DNA of 64,000 nucleotides from Paenibacillus sp. JJ-223 (GCF_927798175.1 NZ_CAKMMP010000005.1:124001-188000); one strand, 5' to 3'; shown: positions 45,122 to 53,737, counted from the first letter of the stretch. The notes: generated from the letters alone by a model not told the origin. A program made the numbers and translations.

Positions 45122-45154
45122 TATTCGTTCCTCCCTCTGACGTGAAAAGACAAC

Positions 45155-45196
45155 AAAAAAGAAGCGTGGGGGACCAAGGCCGCCCGAACGCTTCTT
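45155..45196 (-). terminator. expression-platform terminator of c-di-AMP riboswitch
   Basis: Minus-strand AAGAAGCGT / ACGCTTCTT around an 18-nt GC-rich loop, followed by T6. It lies between the aptamer and the ribosome binding site of the 131-residue protein gene, as expected for transcriptional control. Confidence 0.85.
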
Positions 45197-45242
45197 CAAT
45201 CCATGACAAATAACATTCGCCACGAATAACGTACGGCTTGTT

Positions 45243-45397
45243 GCCTCTCCCTTTAACGCTTACGAGGTTAGCTGACGGATTCGGGCGCGAGAGTCGCCCT
45301 ATTTCCGGCATAGCCGGAAAATTCACCCCATAGATGCATCGCATCCGATTGGTTCCCCCGTTTTCCATTCCGACCGGAACGGAAACTCAGCGATTAA
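45243..45397 (-). promoter_or_regulatory. cyclic di-AMP riboswitch (ydaO/yuaA class)
   Basis: The minus strand holds the class's conserved blocks in order: GGGGGAACC, TGGGGTGAAT, a short GC hairpin (TCCGGC / GCCGGA), TAGGGCGACTCTCGCGCCCG, then AATCCGTCAGCTAACCTCG and TAAGCGTTAAAGGGAGAGG. This is the ydaO/yuaA signature. Ligand binding normally favours the terminator and lowers expression. The regulated genes in other Bacillales include potassium transporters and cell-wall hydrolases. Confidence 0.93.
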
Positions 45398-45423
45398 AAA
45401 CATCGTTCATGTTATCGATATGA

Positions 45424-45452
45424 ATCATACACCCCTGACAAGTCGGTGTAAA
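45424..45452 (-). promoter_or_regulatory. promoter of the c-di-AMP riboswitch unit
   Basis: Minus-strand TTTACA (45447-45452), 17-bp spacer, TATGAT (45424-45429), each 5 of 6 to consensus. Predicted start near 45417, about 20 nt before the aptamer. Confidence 0.7.
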
Positions 45453-45634
45453 GTCGGTGCAGCTCTCCGAAAAGGCGGATTTATGGCACTTTGCTTTAAT
45501 GAGATCGCTTACATATATACTAATCTCCACCTTTCTCGTTTAAACTATCTAATTCTCGCTCTGGTAGAAATTCCACATGATAACGGAAAGGAAGAAACAA
45601 GACACTGGCATCCCAAATGATTCCAATTATAATT

Positions 45635-45663
45635 TTGCATTAATTAATTGCATCAAATATAAT
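45635..45663 (+). promoter_or_regulatory. promoter of glutathione peroxidase gene
   Basis: TTGCAT, 17-bp spacer, TATAAT. Just upstream, TTATAAT at 45627-45633 equals one half of a PerR-type box, but the second half is poor. Confidence 0.65.
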
Positions 45664-45715
45664 AGAGATATAAAAAGGTCACCGCATCGATACTACTCAT
45701 TTGGAGGCGAACATT

Positions 45716-46195
45716 ATGTCCATCTACGATTACAAAGTGAACACGCTTCGTGGCCAGGAAGTCGAAATGTCCCAATACCGCAACAAGGTCCTGCTGATCG
45801 TCAACACTGCGAGCAAATGCGGCCTAACCCCGCAATACGAAGGCTTGCAAAAGCTGTATGACAAGTTCCAGAACAGCGATTTCGAAGTATTAGGGTTTCC
45901 AAGCAACCAGTTCGCTCAGGAAAAGGGCTCTTCCGACGACATCGCCGAATTTTGCCAGATGAACTATGGCGTCAGCTTCCCGATGTTCGAGAAGATCGAC
46001 GTGAACGGCAGCAGCGCCCACCCTCTTTTTCAGCATTTGACCAAGGAAGCGCCAGGCCTGCTAGGATCGAAGGCCATCAAATGGAATTTCACTAAATTTC
46101 TGGTCGACCGGGACGGCCGCGTGCTCAAACGTTATGCTCCCCAAACGACGCCTGATCAGATTGAAGCCGATATTGCGGAGCTGCTGCATCAATAA
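45716..46195 (+). CDS. glutathione/thioredoxin peroxidase family protein
   Basis: A 159-residue peroxidase. The active cysteine is Cys35 in NTASKCGLTPQY, encoded by TGC, so it is not a selenoprotein. Gln in GFPSNQFAQEKG and Trp in IKWNFTKFLVDRDG complete the family triad. Bacterial members usually take electrons from thioredoxin. ATG 45716 has GGAGGCG upstream; the frame's earlier ATG 45701 is too close to the ribosome site. Single-gene unit. Confidence 0.92.
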   Translation: MSIYDYKVNTLRGQEVEMSQYRNKVLLIVNTASKCGLTPQYEGLQKLYDKFQNSDFEVLGFPSNQFAQEKGSSDDIAEFCQMNYGVSFPMFEKIDVNGSSAHPLFQHLTKEAPGLLGSKAIKWNFTKFLVDRDGRVLKRYAPQTTPDQIEADIAELLHQ

Positions 46196-46264
46196 CAACA
46201 TTTCAACAGAGATGGATTGATGTCACGATGCATTCATTTTTCATAAGGTCATCCCCTTGAAGAA

Positions 46265-46321
46265 CCGTGTTGCAGCCCGGAAAGGCTTTTCGAAAAATCG
46301 GTGATGCAGCACGGCTTTTTT
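46265..46321 (+). terminator. terminator after peroxidase gene
   Basis: CCGTGTTGCA / TGCAGCACGG, 10-bp stem with a 30-nt loop, then CTTTTTTA. Confidence 0.75.
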
Positions 46322-46340
46322 ATGCCTTTTTGCAGAAAAC

Positions 46341-46378
46341 AAAAAAAGAAGCATTCCGATGATCGGAATGCTTCTTTT
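46341..46378 (-). terminator. bidirectional terminator / tRNA-Leu terminator
   Basis: AGAAGCATTCCGAT / ATCGGAATGCTTCT, a 13-14-bp near-perfect palindrome with seven A on one side and TTTTG on the other. It is 18 nt after the 3' end of the minus-strand tRNA-Leu. Confidence 0.85.
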
Positions 46379-46395
46379 GTTCTACTTCATTATAA

Positions 46396-46478
46396 TGCGG
46401 TCGAGAGGACTCGAACCTCCACGGGCGTACGCCCACTACCCCCTCAAGATAGCGTGTCTGCCATTCCACCACGACCGC
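46396..46478 (-). tRNA. tRNA-Leu (GAG), copy 1
   Basis: An 83-nt class II tRNA with GCGGTCG / CGACCGC acceptor stem, anticodon loop TTGAGGG (GAG), a long variable arm and TGGAGGTTCGAGTCCTC T-arm. No CCA is encoded. It has its own promoter and terminator, and its sequence is identical to the copy at 59444-59526. Confidence 0.95.
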
Positions 46479-46504
46479 ATGTCGTATTAGCGGCAACAAA
46501 AATG

Positions 46505-46533
46505 ATTATACAGGGTTTCAAAGGAAAAGTAAA
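46505..46533 (-). promoter_or_regulatory. tRNA-Leu promoter
   Basis: Minus-strand TTTACT, 17-bp spacer, TATAAT, ending 27 nt before the tRNA 5' end. Confidence 0.6.
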
Positions 46534-46864
46534 GCTATTTTTAACATTAAATTTTGGTGCCGAATGTATCGTCATTTTCCAACACCATATTGCATAAGAT
46601 GGTATCTGATTTGAACATTTCGCCATCATTTTATTTTCGGTTCTGAAGCAATTCCGAACAATTACATAACATAATATTAACACGGTAAGGATAACAAAAT
46701 AACATATTTTATTTCACCAATCAAAAACACAGCTTACCATTGACAAAACGCAGACATTTGTGTAAATATATATATCATATAATTCGGATTTTTACCGATA
46801 TAAGTGATTTAAAACCTGCAACAAAGTCATATTATATGACACAAAACGAACATAGGAGGCGAAA
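46534..46864 (+). promoter_or_regulatory. promoter and nitrogen-box-like sites of orphan ureF
   Basis: An AT-rich 330-nt region. TTGACA (46740-46745), 17 bp, TAAATA (46763-46768) is a plausible promoter. Two sites match the TnrA/GlnR pattern TGTNAN7TNACA at 7 of 8 fixed positions: 46761-46777, overlapping the -10, and 46825-46841. The latter contains the perfect 7-1-7 palindrome GTCATATTATATGAC, 24 nt before the start codon. Nothing else was recognised in the rest of the gap. Confidence 0.5.
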
Positions 46865-47569
46865 ATGGTGAACCGAGGAAATAAGCTGCTCGATTATGTC
46901 AAACTGCTTGATTCCTCTATCCAGGTCGGAGGCTTCACCCATTTCTTCGGCATGGATACGCACATCCAGGATGGGAACATTCGCAATGCCGCTGATCTTG
47001 AATCGTTCATGCGTTGTCAGACGCACCCCAGCATCACCCGTCTTGAAGGGATGGCCATCAAAGGCATCTATAGTGCCGCCGACCAAAACGACACCTGGCG
47101 GCTGGCACTAATCGACAAACTCGTACATGTACAGCGCACCCCTGCCAACCAACGAGAGCAAGCGAGCTCCATGGGCAAAAGGCTGATCAAACTCGCACAC
47201 GCCCTCCATCCATGGATTGATTTTTCTCCGCTTGAAGACACTTTAGCCAAATACGAATCCGTCGGCTGCCTCTCGACAGTCCACGCATGGGTCAATCACC
47301 ACCTCGGCATTCCCGTCGAGGACGCTGTACAAGGTTATCTCCACTCAGCCATGAGCGCGTGCATAACCGAAGCCGCCAGAACTCTTGCCCTGGACGGCAA
47401 TGCAAGCCAACAACTGTCTGCACGCCTGGCCGCAGACCTTGACCAGGAATGGGCACTGGTCAGCGCTTCCTCTACCGATGGACTTTCCCCTTCCGTCCCG
47501 ACGTCCATCAAATCGCTTTTCCCCAGCTTCCACATGCTTGGAGCAGGCCTCCACGCTTTCAGGGCATAA
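46865..47569 (+). CDS. UreF-family urease accessory protein paralogue (orphan)
   Basis: A 234-residue homologue of the UreF encoded at 56393-57088. The two align over most of their length (LLDYVKLLDSS vs [20 protein letters not shown] vs [28 protein letters not shown] vs [19 protein letters not shown]). Conserved UreF residues have changed: [12 protein letters not shown] is QVGGFTHFFGMD, and the C-terminal tail that UreF uses to contact UreH/UreG is rewritten. It may be an alternative chaperone, a regulator of the complex or on the way to loss. AGGAGGCGA precedes the ATG; a strong terminator follows, so it is monocistronic. Confidence 0.85.
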   Translation: MVNRGNKLLDYVKLLDSSIQVGGFTHFFGMDTHIQDGNIRNAADLESFMRCQTHPSITRLEGMAIKGIYSAADQNDTWRLALIDKLVHVQRTPANQREQASSMGKRLIKLAHALHPWIDFSPLEDTLAKYESVGCLSTVHAWVNHHLGIPVEDAVQGYLHSAMSACITEAARTLALDGNASQQLSARLAADLDQEWALVSASSTDGLSPSVPTSIKSLFPSFHMLGAGLHAFRA

Positions 47570-47610
47570 ACTCGCCTTCTTTTCTCCTCCAACTTCATCC
47601 ACATGCCAAA

Positions 47611-47645
47611 AAAAGCACGCCGTCCCCAGCCGGCGTGCTTTTACC
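47611..47645 (+). terminator. terminator of orphan ureF gene
   Basis: AAGCACGCCG / CGGCGTGCTT, 10-bp stem, 8-nt loop, then TTACC; an A-run precedes it. Confidence 0.8.
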
Positions 47646-47722
47646 TTTCTTTCATAAAGACTAAAAAATACGCAAGTTCGTCATAAAACACTAAAAATAG
47701 AACTGTTTTACGTCTTTTTTAA

Positions 47723-47751
47723 TTGTTACATGACGCAAATACGTATATAAT
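47723..47751 (+). promoter_or_regulatory. promoter of small HTH gene
   Basis: TTGTTA, 17-bp spacer, TATAAT. Leader of about 75 nt to the TTG start. Confidence 0.65.
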
Positions 47752-47832
47752 TATCCATACAGCTCGCATTTACATCCATTCTACAACACAACAAGCCTGC
47801 TGAAAACTATGTTGAACTGAAGGTGAACCCTT

Positions 47833-48036
47833 TTGAACAAAAAGAAACCGGTGACGCCGTTTGGTTGGGCAATTAAACGAAGGCTGACCGAACTGCAAAT
47901 GGATCAGAAAACATTTTGCGAAATACACGGTATCCCGCCATACCGCCTGTCCAATCTCATTCACGGAACGCGAAAAGCAACCCGATTCCGCCATCAGGTC
48001 GCAGACATTTTGCAAATTCCGGACGAGCTGCGCTGA
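47833..48036 (+). CDS. small helix-turn-helix protein
   Basis: A 67-residue basic protein of XRE/Cro type: FGWAIKRRLTELQMDQKTFC is the first half of the helix-turn-helix and IPPYRLSNLIHGTRKATRFR the recognition part. It probably binds DNA. Start codon is TTG 47833, 7 nt after AAGGTGA. It lies 63 nt before a PAS-type gene on the same strand; the two may be one unit. Targets are unknown; the urea/urease genes are candidates only by position. Confidence 0.7.
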   Translation: MNKKKPVTPFGWAIKRRLTELQMDQKTFCEIHGIPPYRLSNLIHGTRKATRFRHQVADILQIPDELR

Positions 48037-48098
48037 CCTTATCGACCTTTTTCTCCAATCAATGCCATTATCCTATATTACAAGGAGGGTCTTATCCC

Positions 48099-48755
48099 AT
48101 GAGTTTTACCGTCACCGAACTGGAAAGATTGTCTTTCCAGTCCATGCGCCATCAGCTTGTCATCGTGGACCAGCATTGGAACATCCGAAGCTGCAACGAA
48201 GCGTGGCTTCAAGACCTCGGACAACACCGAAACGGACCCAAGCCGCATTCATCCGCCAACCGGAGGCATCCCGAGAAGCTCCCGCACTACCTTCAATGGT
48301 TAAGGTCTTCGGCCCCTCAGGAAGAATCGATACGCATAACGGCCATCATTCGGCATTTGCAGCACATTCGCCAGGCTGCGGAAAGCAGCATCGCTTACGA
48401 GATCCCCGTACATCGGGACGCAAAGAAGAGGTGGTTTCGCATGGAACTCACCCCTCTCATTCAGACATCTGTTTCACGCTGCCTCGATCTCTCCCTGATC
48501 GCACACACAGACATCACTGAACATAAACAGACGGAATTGCAATTGAAGCAAGCCTTGGCGGAAGTACGTACACTGCGGGGGATGTTGCCCATCTGTGCCG
48601 TTTGCAAGCAAATCAAGGATGACCAGGACCATTGGAACTCCATTGAGAGTTATTTGGAGAAGCACACCCACGCCGAATTCACCCACGACATTTGCCCCGA
48701 CTGCATCCGGCGGCTATATCCGGAGTACATGAACAGACTCAACAGACTCTCCTGA
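48099..48755 (+). CDS. PAS-domain signalling protein with C-terminal Cys motif
   Basis: A 218-residue cytoplasmic protein. Residues 15-150 look like a PAS domain (MRHQLVIVDQHWNIRSCNEA, then LIAHTDITEHKQTELQLKQA as the PAC-type end). The last 60 residues carry a tail seen after PAS, GAF and receiver domains in many bacteria: GMLPICAVCKQIKDDQDHWN, SIESYLEKHTHAEFTH and DICPDCIRRLYPEYM. Its two CxxC pairs could hold zinc or sense redox. No kinase or output domain is present. ATG 48099 follows AAGGAGGG. Confidence 0.75.
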   Translation: MSFTVTELERLSFQSMRHQLVIVDQHWNIRSCNEAWLQDLGQHRNGPKPHSSANRRHPEKLPHYLQWLRSSAPQEESIRITAIIRHLQHIRQAAESSIAYEIPVHRDAKKRWFRMELTPLIQTSVSRCLDLSLIAHTDITEHKQTELQLKQALAEVRTLRGMLPICAVCKQIKDDQDHWNSIESYLEKHTHAEFTHDICPDCIRRLYPEYMNRLNRLS

Positions 48756-48780
48756 CACCCGGGATTCCCCAACCCTCAGC

Positions 48781-49476
48781 CTATACCGACAGATGGTGCT
48801 CGAATTGGGACATATCCAGCTCGTTCGGAGAACCCTGCAGCGCAATCATGCCTTTGTCCATGACGTAAATATAATCCGCGGCGCCTCGGACAAAGTCGAT
48901 GCTCTGTTCGACCAACAACACGGATATGTCACCTTTCTCCCTGATCCCCAGTATAGCCTGGCGGATATCTTCCACAATGGAAGGCTGAATGCCTTCGGTC
49001 GGTTCATCCAACAGCAGCAAGCCCGGCCTGGATGCCAACGCTCTGGCGAATGCCAATTGCTGCTGCTGGCCTCCACTCAGGTCGCCGCCCTGGCGGCCAT
49101 ACATCGTTTCCAGCACAGGAAACATGGCCAGTACATCTTCCGGGAACTCCTTCCTTCTGCCAGGGGCCGATTCAAGCCCCAGCAGCAAATTCTCCCTAAC
49201 GGTCAATTGCGGAAAAATGTCGCGCCCCTGAGGCACATAGCCGATGCCAGCCTTCGCCCTTTTCGCAGAATCCAAAGAGGTCACGTCCCTCCCTTGCCAA
49301 AGGATATTGCCCTTCCGCGTTTTGAGCAAGCCCATCAACGTTTTCATCAGCGTGGTTTTGCCCACCCCGTTCCGCCCCATGAGACACACGACCTGTCCGG
49401 GTCGAACCTCAAGATTCACCCCTCGCAATACATTCGACTCGCCATAGCCGGATTCAATGCGTTGCAGAGACAGCAT
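48781..49476 (-). CDS. urtE: urea ABC transporter ATP-binding subunit UrtE
   Basis: A 231-residue ABC ATPase of the branched-chain-amino-acid type (LivF-like). Walker A is GRNGVGKTTLMKTL, the signature is LSGGQQQQLAFARALA, and Walker B is LLLLDEPTEGIQPSI. It is the last gene of urtABCDE. ATG 49476 was chosen over ATG 49482 because AAAGGAGGG then has a 7-nt spacing. It overlaps urtD by 23 nt. It powers high-affinity urea uptake with UrtD. Confidence 0.93.
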   Translation of the reverse strand: MLSLQRIESGYGESNVLRGVNLEVRPGQVVCLMGRNGVGKTTLMKTLMGLLKTRKGNILWQGRDVTSLDSAKRAKAGIGYVPQGRDIFPQLTVRENLLLGLESAPGRRKEFPEDVLAMFPVLETMYGRQGGDLSGGQQQQLAFARALASRPGLLLLDEPTEGIQPSIVEDIRQAILGIREKGDISVLLVEQSIDFVRGAADYIYVMDKGMIALQGSPNELDMSQFEHHLSV

Positions 49477-50263
49477 GCTCATCCCTCCTTTTGCCCAGGT
49501 AGACTTCAGCCACGATCGGGTCTGCCTGCACCTCCTCCATCGTACCTTCCTTGAGCAGCTTGCCTTCATGCATGACCGTCACCTTCGCCGCATAATTCCG
49601 CACAAACTCCATGTCATGCTCGACCACGACCACTGAACGCTCGCGTGCAATCCCCCTCAGAAGTTGACCCGTTTTATCCGTTTCTTCATCCGTCATGCCG
49701 GCAACAGGCTCATCCAACAACAACACCCGAGGCTCCTGCAGCAATAACATGCCAATTTCCAGCCATTGCTTTTCTCCGTGGGACAGCGCTCCGGCACGGG
49801 CATGGACACGATCCTGCAGCCCTACCTGCAAGATGACTCGTTCCATCGCCGGTTTCATCTTCCCATGGCGCCGAATCCCCAAAGCCTGTAACGGTGAACG
49901 ACGCACTTCAGCCGCCAGCGCCAGATTTTCCTGAACCGTCAACCCCGCGAAAACGGACGGTGCTTGGAATTTGCGTCCGACGCCTTTGCGGACGATCTGA
50001 TGTTCTTTCAACCGCGTCAATTCCGTACCGTCATGCATGGTGACACCTCCGGAAACCGGCTTGGTTTTGCCACAGATGACATCAAGCATCGTCGTTTTGC
50101 CCGCCCCGTTCGGTCCGATCAAGAAATGCAAATCCTGCTCATGCAGCTTCAAATTCATGCCGTTAACCGCCACGAAACCTCCAAACGCAACGGTGACATC
50201 TTTGGCTTCCAGCACGGCTGCCGGTTCAATAGACTTCCGGCTTTTCCTGACTGACAGGGACAT
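49454..50263 (-). CDS. urtD: urea ABC transporter ATP-binding subunit UrtD
   Basis: A 269-residue LivG-like ABC ATPase. Walker A is GPNGAGKTTMLDVICG; the signature is LSHGEKQWLEIGM, where LSHGE in place of LSGGQ is typical of UrtD; Walker B is VLLLDEPVAGMTDEE. It overlaps urtC by 38 nt and urtE by 23 nt, so the operon is tightly packed. ATG 50263 follows GAGGAGAGG. Confidence 0.93.
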   Translation of the reverse strand: MSLSVRKSRKSIEPAAVLEAKDVTVAFGGFVAVNGMNLKLHEQDLHFLIGPNGAGKTTMLDVICGKTKPVSGGVTMHDGTELTRLKEHQIVRKGVGRKFQAPSVFAGLTVQENLALAAEVRRSPLQALGIRRHGKMKPAMERVILQVGLQDRVHARAGALSHGEKQWLEIGMLLLQEPRVLLLDEPVAGMTDEETDKTGQLLRGIARERSVVVVEHDMEFVRNYAAKVTVMHEGKLLKEGTMEEVQADPIVAEVYLGKRRDEHAVSATH

Positions 50264-51317
50264 GAGCAACCTCTCCTCTCCGCTTCATCATTCGGGCCAG
50301 GCGGCGATATACGCCCACCAACCCATTCGGCATGAACAGAACAACAGTGACGAATAATCCACCGAGAACAAATAACCAACCTTCCGGATAAGCCTCGCTG
50401 ATCCCGGTTTTGGCCGCATTCAGCACCACTGCCCCGATAACAGCTCCGATCAGCGTCCCCCGTCCGCCAAGAGCTACCCATAGCACCATTTCAATGGAAG
50501 GAACAATGCCCATCATGGAAGGCGAGATAATGCCTACCTGAAGCACAAACAGCATTCCGGCGATGCCAGCCAGCGCCCCTGACAACACAAAGGATAATGT
50601 CTTGTAACCCGCGGGATCATATCCCAAAAAACGCACCCGGTTCTCTCCGTCCCTCGCCGCCTCCAGCACTTGGCCAAAACGGCTGTTGACCACGCGCCTG
50701 CAAAGCACGTAGGCCAGCACCAGCACCGCAAGTGTGACATAATACAACACGATCGTCGTTCCTGGCGAGTGCAGCACGAACCCAAAGATCGAGTAAAATC
50801 CGGTAATGCCGTTCGTGCCTCCCGTCCACTCCTGTTTGCCCACAAAAAGAGTAACCGTGATCAATACCAACGCTTGAGTAAGAATCGTAAAATAGACACC
50901 CGAAATCCGGTTGCGAAACGTGAACCAGCCGAGCACAAAGGCAAGCAAGGCCGGGAGCAAAATCCCTAGCGCAACCGCCGCCGGAAATGACCGGAACGGT
51001 TCCCAAAACCAAGGCAGCTCGCGCAGCCCGCTCCACCCCATGAAGTCAGGCAGCGACGTGCCGCTCGCCTGAAGTTTAAGGTGCATGGCCATCGCGTATC
51101 CGCCAAGCCCGAAAAACACCCCATGCCCCAGACTTAACACTCCGCCATATCCCCAGATCAGGTCAAGCCCTATGGCCAAAATGGCGAGCGCCAGAAACTT
51201 AGCCAGCAGGCTAAGCCGAAATTCGGTTGAAATGAGCGGTGCAAGACACATCAGGAGCAATGCGACTGCCCAGACGATCTTCATTTTCGCGTTGCCTGAC
51301 TTGAGAAGTACCTGCAT
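50226..51317 (-). CDS. urtC: urea ABC transporter permease UrtC
   Basis: A 363-residue LivM-like permease with about nine membrane helices. LIWGYGGVLSLGHGVFFGLG, EWTGGTNGITGF and VALGGRGTLIGAVIGAVVLN are typical. It forms the urea channel with UrtB. AAAGGGGG precedes the ATG, 20 nt after the urtB stop. Confidence 0.93.
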   Translation of the reverse strand: MQVLLKSGNAKMKIVWAVALLLMCLAPLISTEFRLSLLAKFLALAILAIGLDLIWGYGGVLSLGHGVFFGLGGYAMAMHLKLQASGTSLPDFMGWSGLRELPWFWEPFRSFPAAVALGILLPALLAFVLGWFTFRNRISGVYFTILTQALVLITVTLFVGKQEWTGGTNGITGFYSIFGFVLHSPGTTIVLYYVTLAVLVLAYVLCRRVVNSRFGQVLEAARDGENRVRFLGYDPAGYKTLSFVLSGALAGIAGMLFVLQVGIISPSMMGIVPSIEMVLWVALGGRGTLIGAVIGAVVLNAAKTGISEAYPEGWLFVLGGLFVTVVLFMPNGLVGVYRRLARMMKRRGEVAHVPVSQEKPEVY

Positions 51318-51337
51318 AAGTTAACCCCCTTTTCGCA

Positions 51338-52243
51338 TCAATCCAAGCTCCGGGTTCTCACTGCAACAAAGCCGCGTGGTTTCCATTGAAGGAAAGCAAC
51401 AATACATGCAAAGACAAGCACTTTGCCGATCGAAGCCGAAGTATACGTCTCGAACAGCGTATTGAACACCCCGATCCCCAGCGCGCCGAGTACGGTGCCG
51501 ACCAATTTGCCCACGCCACCCAACACGACGACCATAAAAGCATCGACGATGTAATAGGTGCCCAGCGAAGGTCCGATCGGACCGATCAGCGTCAATGCGC
51601 AGCCTGCAACGCCCGCAATTCCAGAGCCTATGGCGAACGTCAATCCATCCACGCGTCTGGTCGATATGCCCAGGCAGCCCGCCATGCTTCGATTTTGCAT
51701 CACCGCTCTCATGCGCCGCCCCGACGAAGTGTGGTAAATATAAAGATACATACAGAGCAACACAACGATCACCAACGCAATGATAAACAGCCGTTTGTAC
51801 GGAAATACGATACCTTCCGAGACAACCCACCCGCCATTCAGCCAGGATGGGCTTGACACCCCGACATTAGGCGCTCCAAAAATCGTTCGGGCAAGCTGCT
51901 GCAGCATCATGCCCACGCCCCAGGTCGCCAGCAAACTATCCAGAGGCCGCCCGTACAAGTGGCGAATCAGCACCGCTTCAAGCAGCCAGCCGACGAAGGC
52001 GGCAGCGCCGAACGCCAAAGGCAGTGCCACGATAAAGTACGCCTCGAACCACCCTGCAGGGGCATAGGACACAAACAAATTTTGCGTCACGTACGTGGCG
52101 TAGGCACCAATCATGATCAATTCGCCATGCGCCATGTTAATGACGTTCATGAGCCCGAATGTAACCGCCAGCCCGAGCGCAATCAACAGCAGGATCGAAC
52201 TCACGCTCAGGCCGTTGAACAGTTGCAAAATAAACATATCCAT
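51338..52243 (-). CDS. urtB: urea ABC transporter permease UrtB
   Basis: A 301-residue LivH-like permease, about eight membrane helices. [40 protein letters not shown] and [20 protein letters not shown] are family blocks. The start ATG 52243 has GGGAG 9 nt upstream; the frame continues to 52372 without support. It is about 150 nt downstream of urtA, so a processing or weak termination site could lie between. Confidence 0.92.
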   Translation of the reverse strand: MDMFILQLFNGLSVSSILLLIALGLAVTFGLMNVINMAHGELIMIGAYATYVTQNLFVSYAPAGWFEAYFIVALPLAFGAAAFVGWLLEAVLIRHLYGRPLDSLLATWGVGMMLQQLARTIFGAPNVGVSSPSWLNGGWVVSEGIVFPYKRLFIIALVIVVLLCMYLYIYHTSSGRRMRAVMQNRSMAGCLGISTRRVDGLTFAIGSGIAGVAGCALTLIGPIGPSLGTYYIVDAFMVVVLGGVGKLVGTVLGALGIGVFNTLFETYTSASIGKVLVFACIVAFLQWKPRGFVAVRTRSLD

Positions 52244-52390
52244 GCTTCTCACTCCCCATGCGATAAGGCTTTCCATAATGGCTGTGAACCGCTCTTGAAT
52301 AACGCGACACCGCTTTAATTTGATGCGGAATAAGGGTGTATTTATCACCCTCATCCACACTAAAGAAGGCAATAATCAGTTACTCTAATG

Positions 52391-53641
52391 TTATTGGCTG
52401 CTGAGCGAAGCTCCCCATTCATACGTTTTCAGGTAAGGATCCGGTTTGACAGGATCGCCTGAATTCCACAGTTCCTTGAACTGTCCATCTTCCTGCACTT
52501 CTCCGATGCGCACCGTTTTGTAAATATGCTGATTCTCGCCATCCACCGTCACTTTCCCTTCCGGTGCATCGAATTCCAACCCTTTGGCAGCTTCTCTGAC
52601 TTTCTCCACATCCGTACTTCCGGCTTTTTCAACGGCGGCTTTCCACAAATAAACGGCAACGTAACCCGCTTCGATCGGATCGGCGGTGACCCGGTCCTGT
52701 CCGTACTTCTCTTTGTATTTTTGCACAAACGCTGCATTTTCCGGCGTATCGGTCGTTTGATAATAGTTCCATGACGCCAAGTGACCTTTCAGCACATCCG
52801 CGCCGATGCCGCGAATTTCCTCTTCAGCCACGCTCACGGACAACGTTGTCATCTTGTCGGCCGTCATTCCGGCATCTTTCCATTGTTTGAAGAACGCCAC
52901 ATTGCTATCGCCATTCAGCGTGTTATATACAATGTCAGGTTGTGCCGCTTTGATTTTGCTAATGATGGTGCTGTAGTCGGTGTGCCCCAGCGGCGTGTAC
53001 TCCTCACCCACTACTTCACCGCCTTCGGCTTCAAGCTGGGCTTTAATGATTTGATTGGCCGTTTTCGGGAATACGTAATCCGAGCCTAACAGATAAAACT
53101 TCTTGCCCCGGTTCTCAAGCAGCCACGTAACCGAAGGAACGATCTGCTGATTGGTTGTGGCCCCCGTATAAAAGATGTTAGGGGAAGATTCCAAACCTTC
53201 GTATTGCACGGGATAAAACAGCAAGCCGTTGTTCTGTTCAAATACCGGAAGCATAGCCTTGCGACTGGCGGAAGTCCACCCTCCGAACACGGCAGCCACC
53301 TTATCCTGCTGCAGCAGCTTTCCGGCTTTCTCCGCAAACGTCGGCCAATCCGAAGCGCCATCTTCCACGACCGGCTCGATCTGCTTTCCAAGCACGCCGC
53401 CTGCCGCATTGATTTCTTCGATGGCCAGCATCTCGGCATCCTTCACCGACACCTCGCTGATCGCCATCGTTCCGCTTAAAGAATGAAGAATGCCTACTTT
53501 GATCGTATCCTCCGCGGATACCGCTTCGCCTGTTCCGGAGGTCGCTGCCGACTGTTGAGGTTTTCCCCCTTCTACACATCCCGTCAAAGCAATGACCATC
53601 CCTAGCAACATGCCCCACCATTTGAACGAACTCTTTTTCAA
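52391..53641 (-). CDS. urtA: urea ABC transporter substrate-binding lipoprotein UrtA
   Basis: A 416-residue lipoprotein. The signal peptide ends with lipobox ALTGC at about residue 22. The mature part carries the Urt-type blocks [53 protein letters not shown] and [20 protein letters not shown], which fit UrtA rather than the amino-acid-binding LivJ. It is the first gene of urtABCDE and divergent from ureABCFGD, with nitrogen-type boxes between. Confidence 0.94.
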   Translation of the reverse strand: MKKSSFKWWGMLLGMVIALTGCVEGGKPQQSAATSGTGEAVSAEDTIKVGILHSLSGTMAISEVSVKDAEMLAIEEINAAGGVLGKQIEPVVEDGASDWPTFAEKAGKLLQQDKVAAVFGGWTSASRKAMLPVFEQNNGLLFYPVQYEGLESSPNIFYTGATTNQQIVPSVTWLLENRGKKFYLLGSDYVFPKTANQIIKAQLEAEGGEVVGEEYTPLGHTDYSTIISKIKAAQPDIVYNTLNGDSNVAFFKQWKDAGMTADKMTTLSVSVAEEEIRGIGADVLKGHLASWNYYQTTDTPENAAFVQKYKEKYGQDRVTADPIEAGYVAVYLWKAAVEKAGSTDVEKVREAAKGLEFDAPEGKVTVDGENQHIYKTVRIGEVQEDGQFKELWNSGDPVKPDPYLKTYEWGASLSSQ

Positions 53642-53669
53642 TAGCCTGCACTCCCTTTTTTGGTCTATT

Positions 53670-53707
53670 AACGAACATTACGGACTCACAGCTCTAAAAT
53701 GTTCGTT
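53670..53707 (-). repeat. inverted repeat upstream of urtA
   Basis: AACGAACATT (53670-53679) and AATGTTCGTT (53698-53707), perfect 10-bp arms 18 nt apart, in the urtA leader or promoter. It may be a bipartite operator or an mRNA hairpin; no T-run follows it on either strand, so it is not a terminator. Confidence 0.7.
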
Positions 53708-53737
53708 GCTCCAAATTATGGTTGCTCCGACTTCGTA

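Noticed and set aside
45420..45620. 66-codon plus-strand frame
   Set aside because: It crosses the promoter of the c-di-AMP riboswitch and shows no coding features.
53670..53707. LexA/DinR box at CGAAC...GTTCG before urtA
   Set aside because: The half-sites CGAAC and GTTCG are far apart instead of the 4 nt in a DinR box, and there is no SOS context.
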